Assembly (NCBI GenBank): GCA_020631405.1
Contig: JAHDHH010000037.1
Coordinates: forward strand, 1 to 41,729
Origin: Saprospiraceae bacterium
GTDB taxonomy: Bacteria > Bacteroidota > Bacteroidia > Chitinophagales > Saprospiraceae
DNA: 41,729 nucleotides
Reading direction: 5' to 3'
Part shown: in pieces, positions 25,848 through 34,367 of the stretch
Position numbering within the stretch: the stretch's first letter is position 1
Layout of the letters: each line of letters starts with the position of its first letter
Made by a program: the position numbers and the translations under genes
Notes under the pieces: generated by a model
Told to the model about the DNA's origin: nothing
The model's input: the letters and a program-made list of their open reading frames with translations, nothing else
Database searches by the model: none

Positions 25848-26444
25848 TTAGTTAAGCTCTTCATCATCTAATTGAAAGCAAAGTTTAGATCGTTTGAGGC
25901 CGAATATTCTACCATTCTTAGCCTCATAATTATTATACAATTTTCCATTTTCTCTAAATGATTGTTGAAGGCCTTCTTCAGCACCATTGACAAGGTGGAT
26001 CTTTTTGAAGATGTTGCCACTCCTATACCATTGGAGTTGATGACCTTCGGCTATGCCTTTGACATAGTTAGACTCTGTCCTTTTATTACCATTTTTCCAA
26101 TAGCTGTTGGATTTGCCGTTGAGTTTACCTTGTTTGTAATTAGCTTCATAACTCAGTTGTCCATCTTCGAACCACTTTCTAGAATATCCATCTTTTACTC
26201 CATCGATATACCTTACCTTTTCTGCAAATTGATTAGGAGCATAAGCCTCTATCGTAAACCCAGTAAAAGGTTTGCCTTTGTAGTAGGTGATGCCTTCTGC
26301 AGGTCTCAGCTCTACAAGCCTAGTCAAGACATGGATATATTGGCTGTCATCGACTATTGTCACTGTTGAGTATTCGCTACAGCTAAACAGCATGACAAGG
26401 GCAGCAATCTTAATTAATGTTACTAGGCGATCCTGCATAGTCAT
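25848..26444 (-). CDS. MORN-repeat (YwqK-like) lipoprotein
   Basis: 198 residues. The lipobox is LFSC (Cys22). Residues about 65-175 hold tandem MORN_2-type repeats of the form G-x-W/Y-x-x-G-x-x-x-x-E/K-x-x-Y-x-x-G, such as KWFEDGQLSYEANYKQGKLNG, SYWKNGNKRTESNYVKGIAEG and QWYRSGNIFKKIHLVNGAEEG. Such repeats form beta-hairpin surfaces; in Bacteroidota they are often envelope proteins, sometimes labelled YwqK antitoxins. The start overlaps the end of the LuxR-YHYH gene by 35 nt and SCO1 follows 1 nt later, so it is firmly within the operon. Its function is unknown. Confidence 0.85.
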   Translation of the reverse strand: MTMQDRLVTLIKIAALVMLFSCSEYSTVTIVDDSQYIHVLTRLVELRPAEGITYYKGKPFTGFTIEAYAPNQFAEKVRYIDGVKDGYSRKWFEDGQLSYEANYKQGKLNGKSNSYWKNGNKRTESNYVKGIAEGHQLQWYRSGNIFKKIHLVNGAEEGLQQSFRENGKLYNNYEAKNGRIFGLKRSKLCFQLDDEELN

Positions 26445-27651
26445 AAGGGAATAAGATATAGTACAAGCCTAAGTAAGGTGTATTTTCAATGTGATAATGG
26501 TACTCAGCAGAGCAAGAGTGTTGTGTCATGCTCGTATGTCCATTGGATGCATCCAAATCAGTTGGATAACCACCTGTTGAAAAGCATTTTCTCCCATAAA
26601 GAAAAAAGCCATCAGCCATCACACCGATGAGTTGATTGTCATCCTTCGACCAAGCTTCTGGTTCTAAGTGGTAATGGTAACTTTGAGGACCTGTATGTGC
26701 TCCATTATAATCTAATGACCCAACAGCCCCATCGAGAGGAATATTGGGGCCTTCTTCATCATTATATATCACACTGCCACTAATTGCTAAACCTATAGCA
26801 CCTAACCCAGTGCTCGACGAAGTATTAGCAACAACAGGAGATTGAGGCACTGTCAAAGAATATGACCCATTGAAGTCATCAATATTTCCTGGTGCCATCT
26901 GATCGTAAGTTGTAATCCTTGGTTCTACGAAATAGGGATGATTCACTGTTGTATTCTGATTTGTACAAAGGGTCATCCCCATTGGGCCTGCAAGGCATCT
27001 TTCTGTAGTGTTAGACCAATATGGAGAAGTATGATTAGGCAGTCCGTCTGTGGTAAGCGTAACGTTACTTCCTGAAGTAGAAATAGTATAACTCCCTTTG
27101 TCAAATTCGTCAAAAGCAGCATGTATACCGTTGACAATACAAGGGTCTGATGTACAACTAGCAATCTCGGCACAATAGCTTGATCCAACTACTACTTCAA
27201 AACCATTTATCATAGCAATTGTGTCTCCTGCACTGTAATAGCTATCAGTGTCATTGGTATGTATGGCATTCGACGAAACTGTCAAGATAGTTGAAATACT
27301 ATCATTGTTAGTTCTGTAAAGTGTGTCATTGATACTGTAGCTTTCTAAGCAATCTACATTCATACCAACTTGAGCATTACTATTCCCAAAAGTTAATATT
27401 ACAAATAAGGCTACCATAGCTGTCATTTTCATGCCTACGTTTCCAATTGAAAGTAAGCCCTCTGTCATCGCTTTGAATATAAGATGGGCAGAATTATTCG
27501 CATCTAACTTTATCAGTAAGTTGCGTCTATGAGTCTCTACAGTTGACTTACTGATATAGAGTTGTTTTGTGATTTCTTTAGTCGATAGACCCTTAGAAAT
27601 GCAGTGCAATACCTCTGACTCCCTCCTTGTAATACTATTATTAGTCTTCAT
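26410..27651 (-). CDS. LuxR-type HTH fused through a membrane segment to a YHYH domain
   Basis: 413 residues in one uninterrupted frame. Residues 8-65 are a LuxR/GerE helix-turn-helix (TRRESEVLHCISKGLSTKEI, then SKSTVETHRRNLLIKLDANN). A hydrophobic segment with a positive start (about 74-89) and a possible cleavage site (SNAQ, 91-94) follows. The outer part contains a YHYH domain: LPNHTSPYWSNTTER, YNDEEGPN, HTGPQSYHYHLEP, DGFFLYGRKC and EYHYHIENTPYLG. The domain is closely similar to the lipoprotein encoded 21 nt upstream. The topology fits a ToxR/CadC-like one-component regulator with DNA-binding inside and sensing outside. Alternatively, translation from Met74 or Met76 would give a plain secreted YHYH protein. 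The ligand is unknown. Confidence 0.85.
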   Translation of the reverse strand: MKTNNSITRRESEVLHCISKGLSTKEITKQLYISKSTVETHRRNLLIKLDANNSAHLIFKAMTEGLLSIGNVGMKMTAMVALFVILTFGNSNAQVGMNVDCLESYSINDTLYRTNNDSISTILTVSSNAIHTNDTDSYYSAGDTIAMINGFEVVVGSSYCAEIASCTSDPCIVNGIHAAFDEFDKGSYTISTSGSNVTLTTDGLPNHTSPYWSNTTERCLAGPMGMTLCTNQNTTVNHPYFVEPRITTYDQMAPGNIDDFNGSYSLTVPQSPVVANTSSSTGLGAIGLAISGSVIYNDEEGPNIPLDGAVGSLDYNGAHTGPQSYHYHLEPEAWSKDDNQLIGVMADGFFLYGRKCFSTGGYPTDLDASNGHTSMTQHSCSAEYHYHIENTPYLGLYYILFPYDYAGSPSNIN

Positions 27652-27672
27652 CTAATGTATTTTTACCTTAGC

Positions 27673-28488
27673 TTATTGAATTGTATTTGGAGTCCCTTGA
27701 TAGTCTCCTGGGAATAAGATGTAGTACTGCCCTAAATACAATTCATTTTGAATATGATAATGATATTCTTCTGTTGTGGTATGTTGGGTTGTACTTGTAT
27801 GCCCTCCAGAAGCATCTAAGTCATCTGGGTAGCTACCAGTGCTATTACATTTTCTTCCATAGAGAAAGAACCCATCAGACATGATACCAATCAATGCATT
27901 ATCATCATCAGACCAAGCCTTTGGCTCGAGGTGATAGTGGTAACTCTGGGGTCCGGTATGAGCAGCTGTATAATCAAGAGAAGGTACTGCATCATCGAGT
28001 GGTACATTGGGTCCTTCTTCATCATTGTAGATCATAGAACCACTAACAGCAATACCTATAGCTCCTAACCCTGTAGAACTAGATGCAGAGGCAAGTGAAG
28101 GTCCAGAAGGTACTCTCAAGGTATACGAACCGCTAAAATCATCGATATTTCCCGGTGCCATAAATTGATGAGTAGTCACGACTGGCTCTACGAATAATGG
28201 GTGATTTTCTTCAGCAGCTTCTGTTACTAGCACATTGCCCATTGGGTCTGTCGCCGATCTTTCCGTTGTATTAGACCAATATGGAGAGGTGTGATTAGGT
28301 AGGCCATTTGATTCAATGACAATGTCATCACCATCAGCATAGATTGTAGGATTGTCTGCGTCAAACTCTGAGAATGCAGAGTGTAAAGCCCCTGTATTTG
28401 GTTCTCCATTATCAGTAGGAGTAGTGTCTTCATCACAAGCAATGAGAAATGACAATGCAAGCAAAAAGATAATTGATAGATGTTTCAT
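27673..28488 (-). CDS. YHYH-domain lipoprotein
   Basis: 271 residues. The lipobox is FLIAC (Cys18), so it is envelope-anchored. The mature protein is almost entirely a YHYH domain with GLPNHTSPYWSNTTER, GLGAIGIAVSGSMIYNDEEG, HTGPQSYHYHLEPKAW and EYHYHIQNELYLGQYYILFP, near-identical in motifs to the outer part of the next gene. The clustered His/Tyr pairs suggest metal binding, but no biochemical function is known to me. It is the first gene of the cassette with the LuxR-YHYH fusion, MORN and SCO1 genes. Confidence 0.85.
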   Translation of the reverse strand: MKHLSIIFLLALSFLIACDEDTTPTDNGEPNTGALHSAFSEFDADNPTIYADGDDIVIESNGLPNHTSPYWSNTTERSATDPMGNVLVTEAAEENHPLFVEPVVTTHQFMAPGNIDDFSGSYTLRVPSGPSLASASSSTGLGAIGIAVSGSMIYNDEEGPNVPLDDAVPSLDYTAAHTGPQSYHYHLEPKAWSDDDNALIGIMSDGFFLYGRKCNSTGSYPDDLDASGGHTSTTQHTTTEEYHYHIQNELYLGQYYILFPGDYQGTPNTIQ

Positions 28489-28491
28489 TAA

Positions 28492-28526
28492 AGTCTACTT
28501 TTAAGTTAGTATTTAGATTGTAGACT
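28492..28526 (-). promoter_or_regulatory. Inverted repeat upstream of the YHYH cassette
   Basis: AGTCTAC (28492-28498) and GTAGACT (28520-28526) are perfect 7-bp complements separated by 21 nt, beginning 4 nt upstream of the first cassette ATG. It could be an operator for the cassette's own LuxR-type domain or a hairpin in the 5' leader. No T-run follows. Confidence 0.4.
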
Positions 28527-28617
28527 AGAAACAATTGAATAGAAAGAAGTCCTACTTTTTCTTAAAATTATTATTAAAATAACGAGGAGCTCTTTGTTTA
28601 TTTTTCAATAGATGATA

Positions 28618-29718
28618 TTATCCAACAGCTAATTGCGAAGCATTTCCAAACTGCTTCAGCATCTTCAAGTGAGACTTAATTGCTCCGATAAACTGCTGAT
28701 GCTCATAATAAGGTAAGTTAAATTCCTGGACTGTTTGCTTGACTATCTTAGCAATCTGTGGGTAGTGAACATGGCAAATATTTGGAAACAAATGGTGCTC
28801 TATCTGATGATTCAACCCGCCACTAATATAGGTCATGAATTTGCTCTTGGTGGAGAAATTGGCAGTTGTTAATATCTGGTGAATGGCCCATGTATTTTCC
28901 ATGCTATCTCCCTCATCAGTAGCATTAGTATGCTCTGGTCCTTCTACAACATGGGCTAACTGGAATATCATAGTGATGTACAATCCTGCAAATAAATGCA
29001 TCACAATAAATCCAAGCAACACTATATACCAAGAGATACCCAATAACATTGGAAGTGCAAGGATGATGAAAAAGTATGTTGCCTTATATCCAATCATCGC
29101 AAGTGTCTCACGAGTTGGGTGAAATCCATTCTTGATGGTTAGACCATCTTTATTGTAATTCACTAATTGCTTAAAATCCTTATAGAGTGTCCAACTTAGT
29201 GTAGCTAAGCTATATACAGCTAAGGCATATACATGTTGAAACTTGTGGTACCACTTGATTTTACCGTGTGGAGACAATCTTAGGAAGGGCTTGTCATCAA
29301 TATCCTCATCTATCTCGTACACATTGGTAAAGGTATGATGAAGTACGTTATGCTGAATCTTCCACGTGAATGAGGAGCCTCCTACTAAGTTAATTGTATA
29401 GCTCATCAATTGATTGACAATTTTATTTTTGGAGTAGGATCCGTGGTTAGCATCATGCATGATACAGAGTCCGATACCCGACATTCCTACACCCATCACT
29501 AGGTAGGCTAATAGTACCCACCAAGACGTAATCACTCCGGACAATAGTAAGACAAAGGGGATGAAATACAACAGCAACATTAAAGTCGTCTTAGTATACA
29601 TGCGAATATCTCCAGTCTTGTTGATATTATTCTCCTTGAAGTAGGTGTTGACTCTAGAATGCAACGTTCTAAAGAATCCTTCTGGTTTGCTCTTAGGAAA
29701 GCTAAGGTTGGTATGCAT
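28618..29718 (-). CDS. Membrane fatty-acid (acyl-CoA type) desaturase
   Basis: 366 residues. Three histidine boxes that bind the di-iron centre are present: HDANH (88-92), HNVLHH (123-128) and HQIEHH (304-309). The HQIEHH form is typical of front-end or linoleoyl-CoA-type desaturases. Membrane helix pairs lie at about 44-85 and 212-255. It introduces double bonds into acyl chains and probably adjusts membrane fluidity. It is a single gene on the minus strand with no operon partner. Confidence 0.93.
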   Translation of the reverse strand: MHTNLSFPKSKPEGFFRTLHSRVNTYFKENNINKTGDIRMYTKTTLMLLLYFIPFVLLLSGVITSWWVLLAYLVMGVGMSGIGLCIMHDANHGSYSKNKIVNQLMSYTINLVGGSSFTWKIQHNVLHHTFTNVYEIDEDIDDKPFLRLSPHGKIKWYHKFQHVYALAVYSLATLSWTLYKDFKQLVNYNKDGLTIKNGFHPTRETLAMIGYKATYFFIILALPMLLGISWYIVLLGFIVMHLFAGLYITMIFQLAHVVEGPEHTNATDEGDSMENTWAIHQILTTANFSTKSKFMTYISGGLNHQIEHHLFPNICHVHYPQIAKIVKQTVQEFNLPYYEHQQFIGAIKSHLKMLKQFGNASQLAVG

Positions 29719-29872
29719 AAGGTTAGGTATGAGGTTGGTAAATGTACAAATTCGATTATTGATATTGAAAGTACATACTATTAATTAACGTCAGAAGTGT
29801 GGTAAACTTGTCTTAAGCAAGTACATAACAGTAATTAGCCTGTCAGAGTTTATGCTTTATAGAACAACAATG

Positions 29873-29900
29873 AAAGATGTATAGACATACAGACATCTTT
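29873..29900 (+). promoter_or_regulatory. Palindrome in front of the toxin-antitoxin genes
   Basis: AAAGATGT (29873-29880) and ACATCTTT (29893-29900) are perfect 8-bp inverted arms with a 12-nt spacer, ending 34 nt before the antitoxin ATG. Type II antitoxins commonly bind such sites to repress their own operon, so this is a candidate operator. Confidence 0.5.
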
Positions 29901-29934
29901 GACATTTTACTTATTAATGTATTATATTTATTGC

Positions 29935-30159
29935 ATGACAAAACAGCAAATTATAGAATCTATACCAAATTTGTCTCATGAAGATTTAGCTGATTTAAGT
30001 TCAATCTTTAGTAGTATCTGTAGAGGCGAAGATTTACATGTATCATCTGATCTCATGTCTATAATTTTAGCAAGAGCTAAAGCTGCCAAACAAAACGAAT
30101 TTAGAGGCAGTAGCTCTGAAGAGGTATTTAGAAAATTAGAAGAAAAATATGGTCTCTAA
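29935..30159 (+). CDS. Antitoxin of a type II toxin-antitoxin pair
   Basis: 74 residues from MTKQQIIESIPNLSHEDLADL. The frame extends to 29899, but the hydrophobic extra residues do not look native. It is helical and charged, ending EVFRKLEEKYGL, like the small antitoxins or addiction-module components that accompany RelE/ParE toxins. The toxin gene overlaps its 3' end by 11 nt, the typical arrangement. The C-terminal helix probably covers the toxin active site. Confidence 0.7.
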   Translation: MTKQQIIESIPNLSHEDLADLSSIFSSICRGEDLHVSSDLMSIILARAKAAKQNEFRGSSSEEVFRKLEEKYGL

Positions 30160-30475
30160 ATTTACAGTGACTTTTGACCCAGAAGCTGAACAAGATTTAG
30201 AAGATGCGTTAATCTGGTACATGAATATTTCTGAGCACCTTGGTAGGCATTTTTTAACCTGTGTTAAAGAAAGGCTCAAAGATTTAAGTAAATTTCCAAA
30301 AATGTTTGCCAAATCTGGAAGCACAAATATTAGAAAGTGTAATGTCTCACCTTTCCCCTATTTGATTTTTTACCAAGAAATTGGGAACATGGTATATATT
30401 CTAGGAATCATACATGGTTATAAAAATCCTATTCATGTCAACACTCTATTAAAGAACAGGAATAAGTCTTTATAA
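30149..30475 (+). CDS. RelE/ParE-superfamily toxin
   Basis: 108 residues. Family features are the N-terminal strand FTVTFDPEAEQDLEDALIWY, a helix (RHFLTCVKERLKDLSKFP), then IRKCNVSPFPYLIFYQ and VYILGIIHGYKNP, the last matching the usual I-x-x-I-x-H-x-x-K/R-x-P end. ParE-type toxins inhibit gyrase and RelE-type cut mRNA on the ribosome; the two cannot be told apart here. The 11-nt overlap with the antitoxin is typical. Confidence 0.85.
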   Translation: MVSKFTVTFDPEAEQDLEDALIWYMNISEHLGRHFLTCVKERLKDLSKFPKMFAKSGSTNIRKCNVSPFPYLIFYQEIGNMVYILGIIHGYKNPIHVNTLLKNRNKSL

Positions 30476-30564
30476 GATCTTTTACTAGATATCCATCAAA
30501 TTTACTGCCCAAAAAGATTTCAAATCAAAAAATATTGCGTCAAGTAATTGTAACAGCATATCCC

Positions 30565-30572
30565 TATATTTG
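30565..30572 (+). promoter_or_regulatory. Candidate -7 element of dnaE
   Basis: TATATTTG matches TAnnTTTG exactly, 25 nt upstream of the dnaE ATG. The nearest upstream TTGs (30535-30537 and 30548-30550) give spacers of 27 and 14 nt, neither ideal. Confidence 0.4.
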
Positions 30573-30596
30573 CTAGACCACTAATCTGACGAACCT

Positions 30597-33500
30597 ATGC
30601 CACAGTATTGCCACCTTCATAACCATACGCAGTATTCACTATTAGATGGAGCAAGTGACATTGGCACTATGATGGCAAAAGCCAAGGCAGATGGTCAAAA
30701 AGCTGTAGCGCTTACCGACCATGGTAATATGTTTGGAGCCTTCAAATTCGTACAAGAGGCAAAGAAAAATGATATCAAGCCCATCCTCGGTTGCGAATTC
30801 TACCTTGTCAAAGATAGATTCAAACAGAGCTTCGCTAGAGCTGCCGGAGAAAGGGATAGAAGATTCCACCAACTCTTACTTGCCAAGAATAGACAAGGCT
30901 ATACTAACCTTTCAAAAATGTGCAGTGTTGGCTTTGTAGAAGGCAAGTATCAGTCATTTCCTAGGATAGACAAGACGGTTATTGAAAAGTACCATGAAGG
31001 AATCATAGCGACGAGTTGCTGTATAGGCGCAGAGATACCACAAGCTATTGCCTACGACAAACTGGAAGAGGCAGAAGAACTGTTGAAGTGGTGGCTCAAT
31101 ATTTTCGGCGAGGACTATTACATTGAAATACAGCGACATAGAGGCCTTGAGAGAATAGATATCAGGGATGAGCAAGGTAATAAGACCTACTCAAAATATA
31201 GCCAAGAAGACATCAACCAAATCTTACTTGGCTTTGCTAAGAAATACAATGTCAAGGTCATAGCGACCAATGACTCTCACTATGTGGAAGAAGAAGATTA
31301 CATTCCACACGACATCCTACTTTGTATTAATACTGGTAATAAAGTACAGGATGAGAATAGGTTTAAGTTTTCGAGTTCTGACTTCTACTTTAAGACTCAA
31401 GATGAGATGAAGAATCTCTTCAAGGATGTTGAGCATGCTATTGATACTACGATGGAATTAGCTGACAAGGTAGACTCCTTGGATCTTGCTAGAGACATTG
31501 TGTTACCTGAATTTCCCCTACCTCCAAGTTTCAAAACACAAGACGAATACTTAAGATACTTGACATTCGAAGGAGCAAAACGTCGATATAGTACCATCAC
31601 CCCAATCATAGAAGAACGACTCAACTTCGAGCTTTCGGTTATTAGCTCAAGTGGGTACCCTGGTTACTTCTTGATTGTAGAGGACTTGATTAGTGCAGCA
31701 CGGAATATGGGAGTAGTAGTAGGTCCTGGTAGAGGATCAGCAGCTGGAAGTGCTGTAGCTTACTGCCTAGCAATAACTAACATCGATCCTATCAAATACG
31801 ACTTGCTTTTTGAGAGATTCTTGAATCCTGAGAGAGTGTCAATGCCCGATATTGATATTGACTTCGATGATGAAGGTCGATCCAAGGTGATAGACTATGT
31901 CATTAACAAATATGGGCAGAAGCAAGTAGCCCAAATTATTACCTACGGTACCATGGCAGCTAAATCAGCACTTCGAGATGTTGGTAGAGTACTTGACATA
32001 CCTCTCCATGATGTAGATCGTATCACCAAGTCATTTCCAAACCACCTCTCAGCATCACTTAAGAAGGTACTAAAGACTGATGATGTAGATGCAAAGCTCA
32101 AGGGTGACTTGAATAATGATGAGCTCAATAGAGCATACGAATTTCGTAAACTTGCAGAAAAGGATGATGATTTTGGAAACATGATCCGAACTGCTCAAAA
32201 ACTAGAAGGAAATATTAGAAATACAGGCATCCATGCCTGCGGAATCATCATAACACCTGATGATATCACCAACTATGTCCCAGTGAGTGTAGCTAAGGAT
32301 TCAGAACTCTTAGTCTCACAGTTTGACAATAGTGTAGTAGAGCTTTCAGGTCTACTCAAAATGGACTTCTTAGGCCTAAGAAACCTATCTGTGATCAAGT
32401 CCGCAGTAAATATGATCAACGAAATACATGGGCTAGACTTGGACATCGAAGAGATACCGCTTGATGATGAGAAGACGTTTGAGTTATTTCAGCGAGGAGA
32501 TACGATAGGCATCTTTCAGTTTGAGTCAGGTGGGATGGCATCAAGTATGAAGCAACTCAAGCCCACCAAGATTGAGGACCTCATCGCCATGAATGCCCTG
32601 TATCGTCCTGGCCCAATGGACTACATCAAAAACTTTACAGCAAGGAAGCATGGAAAGGAAGAGATAGTCTACGACATCGCTGAGATGAAAGAGCATCTCG
32701 AAGAAACTTATGGTATCACTGTCTACCAAGAGCAAGTGATGCTCCTCTCTCAGAAGCTAGCCAACTTTACAAAGGGTGAAGCAGATGTCTTGAGAAAGGC
32801 AATGGGTAAAAAGAAGAAGAAATTGATTGATGAGCTCTATCCAAAGTTTCTTGCAGGTTGCCAAGCCAATGGACACAATGATGTCAAAATCATAGAAAAG
32901 ATTTGGAAGGATTGGGAGAAGTTTGCCAGCTATGCCTTCAATAAATCACATGCTACATGCTATACTTACATCGCATATCAGACAGCCTACCTCAAGAGTC
33001 ACTACCCTGCAGAATACATGGCTGCCCTACTCAATCACAACAAAAAAAATATCAGTAGTCTGAATGTCTACTTGACTGAGTGTGCCCACATGGGATTAAA
33101 GGTACTCGGCCCAAGTGTCAATGATAGCTACGAAGAATTCAGAGTGAATAAGGATGGCCATATTCGGTTTGGACTATCCGGTCTAAAAGGTGTAGGAGCT
33201 CAACCCGTAGAAGAAATAGTAAAAGCTAGAGAAGAAGGTATGGTATTCGAGTCCATCTTTGACTTGACGAAGAATGTCAACCTCAGAGTCTTGAACAAAA
33301 GAGTACTGGATAGTCTCGCTTATAGCGGAGCTATGGACGAGTTTAAGCAAAATAGAGCCCAGTACTTTGCCCCATCAGAGAAGTATAGTACTCTGATAGA
33401 GCATGCTATCAAATATGGACAGAGCTACCAAAATGAAAAAGAACAGTCTAGCAACTCCCTATTTGGAGACCTTAGTGATGTGATACTGACAGAGCCTAAG

Positions 33501-34151
33501 ATACACCCAGTAAGAGAGTGGAGTGTGATAGAGAAGTTGACCTATGAGAAAGAGGTCACAGGGATGTATATCTCTGGTCACCCACTTGATGATTACAAGT
33601 TTGAGATGCAGCACTTTATCAATTGTAGTCTTGACAAACTGGATGAAGTCCTTGATGTCACAGTCAAGATAGCTGGTATTGTTACAGAGGCAAATCATGG
33701 TATTTCAAGAAACAAAGGCACTGGCTATTGTCGATTTACGATACAAGATATGCAAGGCTCGTTCTCTGCAGGAATCTACCGAGATGACTACAATAGGTAC
33801 AAGGACTTTATGCAAGTTGGACAAGTTATTTACATCGAAGGAGTGAATGCAAAAAACTCTAAGAATGACAATGTCTTCTTTAGGGTAAATGATGTCAAAC
33901 TCCTTGAAACTGTTGGGCATGACCTCACTAAAAAAATGACACTGAAAGCCTATGCTAAGCAAGTCACTTTAGAAGCTGTAGAACAACTAGAAGAACTCAT
34001 CAAGTTACATGAGGGAGAGATTAAGTTAAAGTTCGAAATTACAGACGGTGAGAATAATCTCAAATTCAGAACTAAGACTAAGCACCTGAGTATGGACAAG
34101 GAGTTAATCGAGTTTTTCAATGCTCAAGGATGGACTTATAAGTTGAATTAG
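30597..34151 (+). CDS. dnaE: DNA polymerase III subunit alpha
   Basis: 1184 residues, close to the usual DnaE length. It is the replicative polymerase. An N-terminal PHP domain begins HLHNHTQYSLLDGASD with metal-type His residues. The catalytic aspartates lie in PDIDIDFDD (about 416-424) and KMDFLGLR (Asp about 590). Other polymerase segments are GPGRGSAAGSAVAYCL, NALYRPGPMDYI and YAFNKSHATCYTYIAYQTAYLK. Helix-hairpin-helix and OB-fold (about 1035-1115) regions follow. No intein or frameshift is seen. It stands alone on the plus strand downstream of the toxin gene. Confidence 0.97.
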   Translation: MPQYCHLHNHTQYSLLDGASDIGTMMAKAKADGQKAVALTDHGNMFGAFKFVQEAKKNDIKPILGCEFYLVKDRFKQSFARAAGERDRRFHQLLLAKNRQGYTNLSKMCSVGFVEGKYQSFPRIDKTVIEKYHEGIIATSCCIGAEIPQAIAYDKLEEAEELLKWWLNIFGEDYYIEIQRHRGLERIDIRDEQGNKTYSKYSQEDINQILLGFAKKYNVKVIATNDSHYVEEEDYIPHDILLCINTGNKVQDENRFKFSSSDFYFKTQDEMKNLFKDVEHAIDTTMELADKVDSLDLARDIVLPEFPLPPSFKTQDEYLRYLTFEGAKRRYSTITPIIEERLNFELSVISSSGYPGYFLIVEDLISAARNMGVVVGPGRGSAAGSAVAYCLAITNIDPIKYDLLFERFLNPERVSMPDIDIDFDDEGRSKVIDYVINKYGQKQVAQIITYGTMAAKSALRDVGRVLDIPLHDVDRITKSFPNHLSASLKKVLKTDDVDAKLKGDLNNDELNRAYEFRKLAEKDDDFGNMIRTAQKLEGNIRNTGIHACGIIITPDDITNYVPVSVAKDSELLVSQFDNSVVELSGLLKMDFLGLRNLSVIKSAVNMINEIHGLDLDIEEIPLDDEKTFELFQRGDTIGIFQFESGGMASSMKQLKPTKIEDLIAMNALYRPGPMDYIKNFTARKHGKEEIVYDIAEMKEHLEETYGITVYQEQVMLLSQKLANFTKGEADVLRKAMGKKKKKLIDELYPKFLAGCQANGHNDVKIIEKIWKDWEKFASYAFNKSHATCYTYIAYQTAYLKSHYPAEYMAALLNHNKKNISSLNVYLTECAHMGLKVLGPSVNDSYEEFRVNKDGHIRFGLSGLKGVGAQPVEEIVKAREEGMVFESIFDLTKNVNLRVLNKRVLDSLAYSGAMDEFKQNRAQYFAPSEKYSTLIEHAIKYGQSYQNEKEQSSNSLFGDLSDVILTEPKIHPVREWSVIEKLTYEKEVTGMYISGHPLDDYKFEMQHFINCSLDKLDEVLDVTVKIAGIVTEANHGISRNKGTGYCRFTIQDMQGSFSAGIYRDDYNRYKDFMQVGQVIYIEGVNAKNSKNDNVFFRVNDVKLLETVGHDLTKKMTLKAYAKQVTLEAVEQLEELIKLHEGEIKLKFEITDGENNLKFRTKTKHLSMDKELIEFFNAQGWTYKLN

Positions 34152-34367
34152 TAAGTAATTGTAGGGTCAAATATCATTTTTTAATTAATGAAAAGAACTG
34201 CAGTATCGTACTTACAGCATTTGCTACAAGGACTTTAGAAGGAGTTGTAAGAAGAGATCATAGCAAGCTATATCAATTAGTGAAGTTAGCAAGTAGTTAA
34301 AAGGCAGAAGTTCTTCAAAACCGCAGAAAGAAACAAGAAAAACAATAGGATATTTTCAATTTGCATG
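34152..34367. other. Intergenic region with a possible coding remnant
   Basis: 216 bases between convergent dnaE and the histidine kinase. A plus-strand frame about 34179-34300 is open to a TAA at 34298 and reads TLEGVVRRDHSKLYQL near its end, which looks protein-like, but it has no in-frame ATG close by and no recognised family. It may be the end of a decayed gene or chance. Confidence 0.25.

Noticed and set aside
30642..33962. Multiple short minus-strand ORFs within dnaE
   Set aside because: Antisense shadows of a complete DNA polymerase III alpha gene.
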